DNA of 64,000 bases, taken from the NCBI GenBank assembly GCA_011316305.1, contig SAUG01000015.1, positions 1-64,000 of the forward strand, in the 5' to 3' direction. The position numbers were made by a program, and so were the translations under genes. Under the pieces are notes generated by a model. It searched no databases. It was not told where the DNA came from and saw nothing but the letters and a program-made list of their open reading frames with translations. Shown piece after piece: positions 56,601-64,000 of this stretch (position 1 is its first letter; each line of letters begins with the position of its first letter). Source of the DNA: Rusavskia elegans (lineage: Eukaryota; Ascomycota; Lecanoromycetes; Teloschistales; Teloschistaceae).

Positions 56601-58034
56601 AGGAACTAACATGAGGCGATCAGCGCGACCTGAAGGTCACCAGTCAGCATAATTACAATAGAGTGCTAAGCCTAAAGTTCAAGTAGATCATTGGGGAGAA
56701 GGAAATTACCGTCGCCCGTCAGATCTGCAAACATTGTGTTTTTACCAGGTTTTGCAAATCCTGAAGCGGCTTTCGGCCAGTGAGGATCGTAATGTTGAGT
56801 CCATTTCATCGCTCCATTCTCGCCTATACCACTAGCGATAGGCCCACCGTTAGAGTTGATGGCAGGGACCCAGATCGGGGGTGTGAGACAGTGACTGCCA
56901 GGCTTCTTCGCAAGACCATCCGGCCCAACAAGGTTTGGTGGTGGACCTTGGGGCGCTTTGATCCACCCTTTTTGAGCCGCATCTTGAATGGCCTCGAACC
57001 AGATATGTGCCATTTTCCTGTAGCCACTGTCATTGGGGTGCAGACCATCAGCATAGTCTGAAGGCTGAAGTTTGCCACGGAAGTCGACGACGACGACATG
57101 GTGTTTACTGGAACGTTTAGCCACGACACCGGGAATACCCTCGTTGTACTTTTGTATCAACGACTGGGTCTGTCCATTAGAGACGCCAATTATTTGAGCA
57201 ACGAAAATCACGCTATCGTTGTTGCCGAACGAAATGAGATTGTCGAGCAATCTCCCTAGTCGGTCGGGAGCATGATCAGGATCAATCGGTGGACCCATAT
57301 TGAGATCGTTGGTGCCTGCGTGTAGGAGGACAATATTAGGACGAAAATTGGCTACAGAAAGCACAGCCTTGTCAAGGATTTGGTTGATCTTGATCTGTGA
57401 GTATCGCGTTCAATCTGGTTGGGAATGACGAATTTACAACATACGGTAAAGCTGTTCCAACCTTCATTCCACTGTGTTGAGCTGGGTCAGCGGTGGGCTT
57501 GTTGCTGGGAAGGAGGGTATGGTGAATCCCAACCTACCCCATCATCCATCGTTCCTGCGGACCTGGATCCAACAAACAAGACGCTACTCCCAGCCAGCTC
57601 TCGCTGCAAACCCAGGCGGTACCCATTATTGTCAGTGGCTGTGCCAACATGTCAGAACATGACTACTTGTTGATCTGATCGCTTGCGAAGCATATATTGT
57701 ACACACATTGGAAGCCGCTTGTGATTGAGTCTCCAAGAGGAAGGATTCTGAGTTCGATGCCGTTGGCGATGTTGGCCCTAGTGGCAAGGTGTATATTGTT
57801 GACTGCAGGCAATCATTAGCCATACAGTACAGGTCTGAATATAGCCTGGATCAATTCATAACTGCATATGGACTCACCATGCTTCAGAGGATTCGACATC
57901 GAGTTGACTAAAGCGGGAGCAACAATGGTCAGTAGTCCTTTGCAAGAACAGTCAAAAGACATCTTACGATAGCCATATATCGATGTAGTTAAGGCTACCG
58001 CCGAGATACTGGCTCTAGTCACGTTGAATAGCAT
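50620..58034 (-). CDS. Giant multidomain protein: SGNH/GDSL hydrolase, FG-GAP/VCBS repeats, Gly-rich linker, subtilisin-like (S8) protease
   Basis: Twenty-six exons sum to 5604 nt (1867 residues), in frame throughout: 58034-57968, 57907-57878, 57802-57707, 57638-57538, 57471-57445, 57394-56710, 56629-56611, 56535-56339, 56214-56092, 56042-56019, 55961-55815, 55762-55757, 55704-55526, 55481-55450, 55399-55363, 55289-55244, 55188-55173, 55055-54901, 54747-54394, 54344-54319, 54238-54036, 53907-53402, 53348-52677, 52592-51811, 51751-51484, 51425-50620. A weak signal peptide comes first. SGNH domain (about 48-245): GDSITSG with Ser58, AGTND with Asn136, DGLHPND with Asp223/His226. FG-GAP repeats (about 270-865) carry Ca-type loops such as DMDGDGKADY and DINGDGRPDY. 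Linker (866-1300): Ala/Ser/Gly, poly-Gly (about 1138-1175) and two related helical modules. S8 domain: Asp1502 (VFDTGVNWDHE), His1534 (GHGTAV), Asn1652 (AAGN), Ser1750 (GTSFAAP). Probably a secreted or surface enzyme. One gene is supported by splicing across both linker junctions, but a cDNA is lacking. Confidence 0.8.
52890..53035 (-). repeat. GGC/GGA trinucleotide tract coding for poly-glycine
   Basis: About 145 bp of nearly pure GGA/GGC/GGT codons on the minus strand, inside exon 23 of the giant gene, encode about 38 consecutive Gly with one Arg. The opposite strand is a matching (CCTCCN)n tract that gives spurious Pro/Leu-rich ORFs. Length is likely to vary between strains through slippage. 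Confidence 0.9.
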
Positions 58035-58669
58035 GTCGTGATGGGAAGAGAGCTACAATAAGCGGATGAGAAAAACGATAGTGTGTACACTTGTAAAAGA
58101 GTTTCGAGCTCTGAAGAAACGGACAGGAGCCACGATCGCTTTCGGACAGTAGAGTGAAGTGTAAGGAAATCTGATCGCCCTTGATTATATTTCTCAACCT
58201 GGTCCATTCATAGCTCAGTAATTCAAGCGATTATCGTTGGGTTTATTGAATTTGTCGTGAATGACGGATTCGTTCCTTCACGCTACAAGGACTCTCCCTT
58301 TCACCTGTGAATCAATAGCATTCTTGTCCACTGAAAGTCTCCGGAATCGAGAAAGCCTCAGAATCTAGTCCCTGCCCTGGCAAAAAGACCAGCACATCTG
58401 TATGTCAATCGATATGTTGAATACCCGCTATCGAAAAAGCAATACTCAAGGAAACCACTACTACTACACCAAGAAGGAAAGTAAAAATGTGGTAGATCTT
58501 AGCTGACCTGAGCCCCCAAGGGCGATTGTGAGGATTACATAGGACTGGTACTATTTGATAGAGTTTCCGCTTTTGAACCTTTCAACTCGTGTATTGCCGG
58601 ACGAACCTTCATTGTCGCTGCATTCACCGCTTGTCGTTCAGGCTGTGTAGAACGTTCAGGTTGCCGTTG
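58035..58669. other. Intergenic, 635 bp
   Basis: This lies between the stop of the permease gene and the start of the giant gene (both minus), so it should hold the promoter of the giant gene. Short ORFs only; nothing recognisable. Confidence 0.4.
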
Positions 58670-60823
58670 TCATTGCTTTCGTGTATTCTCCATATCGCTC
58701 TTTGAATCAAGCTCCTCTCCCATGACACTCTGAATGTCCAGTCCCTCTTCCCTGATCGCAACCTGTTGCTCCTCAGTAAGATCATCCGTCGCAATGGTGA
58801 TTTTCGGACCCGAAAACCATTTGCGGGCATCGACAAAATAGTATGTAATTGCACCGCCCCAGACGGCCATATTGATAACGACTGTGTAATTCATCGATTG
58901 AGCTTGCTTCTGATTAGTGGCAGCTCCCTCAAACTAGAGGACGACTTACGTGTCGGATTCGGCCCTTCAACAGGAAACGTTGACAAAACGATCCCAAAGA
59001 CCAAAAAGGCAATCGCAGTCCAGGCAATCGGCACAGAGAAACGGTCGCCAGTGTAGAATGGCCCTGGCTTGAACTTCCTTTGGCCCCAGACTACGCGCGC
59101 AAATATTGGTATACCCCATGCGACATTGTTCTGCAGTAGATCTCTGAGTCAGCATGTCTGACGGTGGACAATGCCATTGTCTCGAGTACAAATGGGAATG
59201 ACATGATAGTATATCTGAACCTGTGGGATAGCAGCGCGTCCGAGACCTCGACTGAGGTCATTCGAGGTCTCGATGCCTAGCTTGCCAGGGACAGCTCCAA
59301 AGTCAGGCGAGACTGGGGTAAAACAGCTGCGAAAACTACTAACCCCGGCGATACATAAGCTAAATAGAGCTTGAGCTGCAGCTGGTGCGATCAAAGACAA
59401 TAAGCCCAAAACAGCTGCCAGGAACACGCAGCCCCAGATGGCTCGCAAAGGTATGTAGCCAAATCGCTGCGAGATTGGGCGGAAAAAGCTACTGAATGGA
59501 AGGGCGCCGTCGCGGGAGAAAGCCCAAGTTTGACGACTGGCGGCAACCAGAATGGAGATGCCCATCAGGAACTGCACAATGAAGAGAAGTGACATGAGAC
59601 CCATCGTACCGTTTTTCCCAATTGCGTCGTAGTAGATTTGCGCCATCGGCTGGCCAAATTTGGAGCCAGTGACAGATTCGAGATCGGGGTTGATAGTTGC
59701 TGCAAGAACAATCATGACGATGAGCCCGAAGAGCCAGCAGGAACCGATGGACATGATGATTCCCGCTGGGACAGCCTTGGCGGCATTGACGCATTCTTCG
59801 GACATGTGGACGCAGGAATCAAACGAACCAATCGTCCAGATTGGTGAAAGCCAGGAGAGCATGAAAGCCCAACCTTTTGGCCAAGTCGTGAGGTTCTCTG
59901 TTTTCGCGAAGATGTAATGGCCGTCGTTGCGGCGATTCTTGGCGCCAATAGGAAGCGCGATGATGGTCGCGGCGATGAGGATGAAGTTCATTGCCACGAA
60001 GACTGTCTGGAGCTTGCCCATAATCTTCGACATGATAGACGCCAAGATACCGTGGCAGAGAACACAGCCGAGGAAAGTGGCATATATGTCCCCATTTGAA
60101 GGGGTCCAATTACCGTCTCGAGCAATGACAATGACAGAGAGGAACATAAGCGAAAACCCATCTAGAAGCAGGTATCACCATCAGATAGATACCTGGGAGT
60201 CAGGCCACGCGTAAATTAGACCTACAATCGATAGAACAAAGTCCACCCACGAGCCCAAGAGTATTGCTATATCCCACCAAGAAGCTCAAAGGATTCCGAG
60301 TCGCCGGCGAAGAGAAGAAGTGTGTCCACCAGTACAAGCCTCCCGATGTCGGCATGGATGAACCCAGGTCAGCCTAGGAAGACGTCAGCTCTGGTTCACT
60401 TGATAGCCGCGCAGTGTCATTCAAAAATACCATGGCCAGTCCAACGATAAAAATAAAGCCAGAGGCAAGAAACCAGCCCTAGACCCCGGAGTGAGCCTCC
60501 TATCTCCTTCGTTCCGGGAATTTCGCCCACCCAAACCATTGCGGCTGGTCCCGCTGGAATTGAGTACACCAAGGTAGAAGCAATCGATGGAAGTAGACCC
60601 ATAATACTAAAGGCGATACCAAAGACCTCTATCATAGTGAAGTTGCGCCGCAGCTCCTGCTTGTAGCCCAGCTTAGCTAATACGGTGAATCAGTATCACG
60701 GCCAGATGTGCGCTGAGCAGCATGCTTACCCAGAACGGCAGCATCATCCTCGCTAGCAAGACCAGAAGCGGAGACAGCGGAAGCTTTGCGATCGACAAGA
60801 TGTGAAGACGTTGGTGAAGCCAT
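58670..60823 (-). CDS. Amino-acid/GABA/choline-type permease (APC superfamily)
   Basis: Seven exons: 60823-60730, 60676-60531, 60478-60431, 60373-60226, 60161-59344, 59130-58950 and 58902-58670. They sum to 1668 nt and encode 555 residues. It has about 12 hydrophobic segments. Family landmarks include LGYKQELRRNFTMIEVFGIAFS at the first helix, IPAGPAAMVWGW, SMPTSGGLYWW, FDSCVHMSEEC, AASRQTWAFSRDGALPFS and AGNNVAWGIPIF. These match the fungal choline/GABA/basic amino-acid permease group (Hnm1/Uga4-like). It would import a quaternary amine, GABA or a related amino acid at the plasma membrane by proton coupling; substrate not decidable. The cytosolic C-terminus is acidic. The fifth intron is 213 bp, longer than the others; reading through it gives a truncated shadow ORF. 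Confidence 0.92.
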
Positions 60824-61331
60824 GGTCGAATACAGATTCTATGAGCGGGTAGATGGGAGAAAATACCAGGATAGAAAACAGGAAGTCACTGAGAATTGAA
60901 AGGTACTTCCCTTGCTAAGGTATGGATTAGGCCATTCAGCTCGAGTATTCTTAGTGCGAATCAGCATCAAGCTCGTGGGTGTAATCTGCAGATTGCCCCA
61001 CAACTGCAGTGATAAGCATGCACCCCCGTTGGCGTGGTTGTGGTTAGCGCGCTGCAACAGGCAGGTCGGAAGATATCAAGACTGAACTTATTGTCTTGAT
61101 GGCGAGTAGAAAGACCTCTTAGAAGCCATTCAATGCAATAGCCTTAATATCATTGGCATTATTGAATATTCAAATAGAGAGGCGTCGTGAGTAAAAATGC
61201 ACGATTACATAAGCAATCTTGATGGCCTTTCATTGGCTCAAGCACTTGCATCCCTGACGTCCGTTCAACATCCCATAATTACAACGTCATAACAGACTTC
61301 CCTCTCGGATCTATCCAACCTTTTCGTTAGA
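60824..61331. promoter_or_regulatory. Divergent intergenic region between permease and prefoldin 4
   Basis: This is 508 bp between two divergent start codons, so both promoters are here. No recognisable regulatory motif, and no ORF with protein character. Confidence 0.45.
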
Positions 61332-61901
61332 ATGCAACGTCGCATGGTGAGTGTTCTACTGCCATGATGGAGCTAGGGAAGACTGAGCTCTGTAGTTATC
61401 GCGGGAAGAGGAGGCAGCAGTGGGGAAGGACGACTTGGAGGTCCGTCGCGAAGACCAAGACAAGATCAACAAATTCAGTCGATTGCACCAACGGGAGATG
61501 TTATTGGAAGATGATCTGAAAAGCCGAGCGGTAAGTGGGCGGCAGCATTCCAGGTGAGCAGCACCGCTGATCTCATACAGAAGGAAAAGGAGGACCTGGA
61601 AGAGATCTCCAATGAACTGGAGCTGGCAGACGAGGATGAGAAGGTGCCGTAAGAGTAGCCGTCGGTCAGTCTCAGGTGATGGGTCCACTAACATTGCCAC
61701 TCGACCAGGTACAAGCTCGGAGATGCGTTCATCATGCTGCCATTACCTGAGGTGCAGCAATTGCTATCCAAATCAACAGAGAAGATCGAGAGATCCGTAT
61801 CTGCCACCGAAAACAAGCTGGGGGATATCCGTGAAGAGATGAATTCGCTGAAGGTCGAATTGTATGCCAGATTTGGGAAGAGCATCAACCTGGAGACATG
61901 A
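61332..61901 (+). CDS. GIM3: Prefoldin subunit 4
   Basis: Four exons: 61332-61346, 61396-61530, 61581-61648 and 61709-61901. They sum to 411 nt and encode 136 residues, the usual size. The protein is a beta-type prefoldin subunit: an N-terminal coiled coil (KDDLEVRREDQDKINKFSRL), the short beta-hairpin stretch YKLGDAFIMLPLPEVQQLL, and a C-terminal coiled coil (KLGDIREEMNSLKVELYARF). Prefoldin is the hexameric cytosolic chaperone that hands nascent actin and tubulin to CCT. The first coding exon is 15 nt (MQRRM). All introns are 49-60 bp with GT-AG ends. Confidence 0.94.
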
Positions 61902-62222
61902 GGGAAGACTACGGACTTGATCTAAGTACGAGGCAAACTGCTGTGCGAGGATAGGACACACAGCCTTGCAACTTCCTTGACGCGGTTGCCGTTGGCTTTG
62001 TTGCGTCGTCTGATCGTCGATGCTGTTCGTCTGGATTTTCAAGACGCAAGCCAAGCTTTTTGACCGGCACTTCGGCCCGCGCGCTTTGGTTGATCAACAA
62101 CCCCTCGAACCCCCACCGAGTCCGTAAATAGGCGTAGAAAATATTCCGCTGCAACCGACAAAGTCCCATCACGGTGCCGGATCCCGTGAACGGGCTAAAT
62201 CACTCGGTCTTTCGCCTTCGCC
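61902..62222. other. Intergenic, 321 bp
   Basis: This lies between prefoldin 4 and the MFS gene, both on the plus strand. Minus-strand frames here are short and lack motifs. It ends in a CT-rich leader just before the ATG at 62223. Confidence 0.4.
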
Positions 62223-64000
62223 ATGGCTGCAACTGGCAGCACTTCGTTTCCTACAACATATCCATCTCCTGCTGAAATCACCCACGGAGGATTCAATGTT
62301 CTCCGACTACAAGTATGCAATGCTCTGATTGCACTCCGAGTACCTCATGTCTCGCTCACCAAGTTTTACCCTTGTCAGAGGTGACCCTCAGGACACCCTC
62401 CCCAGCGGAAAACCACACTCTACAATCGAACGATAGCCCCCGTGGGCTAGAGAGTGAACCCCAAGATGCCACCAAGACTGAAGAGAGCCATCAGCTCGAG
62501 GACGGAGATACTGCTGTCCCAGATCTTGCTAAAAGTTCAAGAATAATTATATCCTTCCCTCGCGGAGATCCTGAGAATCCCTATAATTGGTCGACGGTAG
62601 GCGTCGTTCGCTGCTATGAATGGACATATGGCTGATCAGAAGTAGGGAAGGAAAATCTTTGTCCTCTTTGTGGGTATCGTGGCGGTCGTCAACAGCACCC
62701 TCGGATCCTCGCTACCTAGCGGAGCCGTCCATTACCTCGCCGAATACTTCCATGTCAAGAGCCAGGCTCAATTGGTGCTCCCAATTTCTCTCTTCCTCGT
62801 GGGCTATGTCTTGGGGCCGGTCGTCTTTGCTCCTTTGAGCGAATCATACGGTCGCAGATGGGTCATGGTCATCACATTTGTCTTCTTCACCATTTTCACC
62901 ATGGCATGCGCTGTTGCCCCCACTTGGCCCGCGTTCCTGGTCTTTCGCTTGCTTTGTGGAATCACCGCCTCAAGCGCTATAGCAATCGTTGGGGGGCTTT
63001 TTGCAGACATCTACGATGACCCGATCACTCGTGGCCGAGCCATGGCCTTCTTTATGGCGGTAGGTGTCCTTCCATAGACCGGTTTGAATCCTCCGAACTG
63101 ATGTGTACAGGCGACTACATGTGGCCCAGCGATAGCCCCCAGCATATCTGGATTCATCTCGGTGCTCACTTGGCGGTGGACCTTCTGGGCCGGGTTTATT
63201 ATCGCTGGGGTCTCCCTGACGTTCCTGTGCTTCATGCCCGAGACGTACGGTCCTACCATACTCAAGCGAAAAGCGCAAAGAATGCGCAGAGAGACGGGCA
63301 ATCCCAATATTTTTGCGCCAATCGAACTTGAGAAGAAGGGCGCACGGCAAATGATCACCATCACCTTAACCAGGCCAATTCGAATGATCCTCTTCGAAGC
63401 CATTGTTCTCTTCAGCTGCTTGTACCTCTCCATCGCATATGCAATATTCTATCTCTTCTTCGAAGCCTACCCATTGATCTTCGAGGGTATCTACGGCTTC
63501 AACACCGGCACTGCCGGGCTACCATTCCTCGCCATCGGAGTTGGCGCTTTCCTCTCCACCGGCATCTTTATGTACTGGGACTCCGCCCTAATACGAGCAA
63601 AGAAAAACAACGCTCTTTGGTCACAGATCGAAGAATATCGTCGCTTACCACTGGCCTGCATCGGCGGCCCACTCTACGTCATCTCGCTCTTCTGGCTCGG
63701 CTGGACCGCAAACTCGAACGTTCATTGGATCGTACCAATCTTATCGGGCATACCCTTCGGCATCGGCTTCATGCTCATTTTCATGGCCCTCTTAAACTAC
63801 ATCACGGACGCCTACGAGATCTTCGCAGCAAGCGGCATGGCGGCCACCAGCGCCTGCCGCAGCATCTTTGGCGCCGTTCTGCCCATCGCTGCAAGACCAA
63901 TGTATCAGCGTCTGGGCATTCCCTGGGCGAGCAGCTTGTTGGGGTTCTTGAGTTTGGGGATGTGTATCATTCCATTTGCGTTCATCAAGTACGGCGATCG
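62223..64000 (+). CDS. MFS transporter, DHA1/polyamine-drug type (3' end beyond window)
   Basis: Exons 62223-62312 (tentative), 62381-62596, 62646-63059 and 63111 onward, open to the end of the window, so the C-terminus is missing. A simpler start is the ATG at 62315, in frame with the rest; I prefer 62223 for its better context and the usable 68-bp intron. The N-terminal cytosolic tail ends in the family motif DPENPYNWST. About eleven membrane segments are visible, with motif A-like LSESYGRRWVMV after TM2, CGITASSAIAIVGG in TM4, and TTCGPAIAPSISGF before TM5. The following WRWTFWAGFI and CFMPETYGPTIL fit DHA1 drug:H+ antiporters related to Tpo/Flr1. It likely exports drugs, polyamines or metabolites at the plasma membrane. 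Confidence 0.9.

Noticed and set aside
59149..59343. C-terminal extension of the permease frame past AGVSSFRSC
   Set aside because: It is read-through of a 213-bp intron; splicing to 59130 restores the conserved AGNNVAWGIPIF motif and the rest of the transporter.

Overview
The window is nuclear DNA of a filamentous ascomycete (Pezizomycotina). The evidence is many short GT-AG introns of about 45-130 bp with CTAAC/CTGAC-like branch sites, STAND/NLR and HET-domain genes typical of these fungi, and transposon relics in which CpA/TpG is nearly absent while CpG survives, the mark of repeat-induced point mutation (RIP). The class is not certain from the sequence; Dothideomycetes or Leotiomycetes would fit. 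Gene models below were spliced by eye. Where exon coordinates are given, the summed coding length is a multiple of three and the reading frame stays open.

Layout. 1-8.5 kb is repeat-rich: a G-rich stretch, a RIP-mutated Fot1/pogo-type transposon with 78-bp inverted ends (1323-3666), a HET-domain gene, and a second AT-rich, hairpin-rich relic (7030-8400). 8.5-15.5 kb holds a six-exon rhodopsin-like/PTH11-type membrane protein and a SesA-NB-ARC-TPR NLR. 15.9-24 kb holds a seven-exon FAD amine oxidase, APC10/DOC1, 3-isopropylmalate dehydrogenase (leucine synthesis) and an ABCG half-transporter, followed by small TGTCAG/CTGACA repeats. 24-29 kb holds a Moco-sulfurase-like PLP enzyme without a MOSC domain and a second HET gene. 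31-40 kb holds a single-pass membrane protein, AIM3, an adjacent BBC1/AIM3-type cysteine-proteinase-fold protein, two tandem paralogous small PPxY proteins and an ELO fatty-acid elongase. 40-50.6 kb is gene-poor: a broken HET gene, an M35-like metalloprotease and a small secreted protein. 50.6-58.0 kb is one very large gene of 26 exons. 58.7-64 kb holds an amino-acid/choline-type permease, prefoldin subunit 4 and an MFS transporter cut by the window end.

The most unusual object is the 7.4-kb gene at 50620-58034. It appears to encode one 1867-residue protein with an N-terminal SGNH/GDSL hydrolase, a long FG-GAP/VCBS repeat array, a Ser/Gly/Ala linker holding two related helical modules and a poly-glycine tract, and a C-terminal subtilisin-like protease with its whole catalytic set. 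A second theme is allorecognition or innate immunity: one SesA-NLR and three HET genes (two intact, one broken) lie within 43 kb, interspersed with RIPped transposons.
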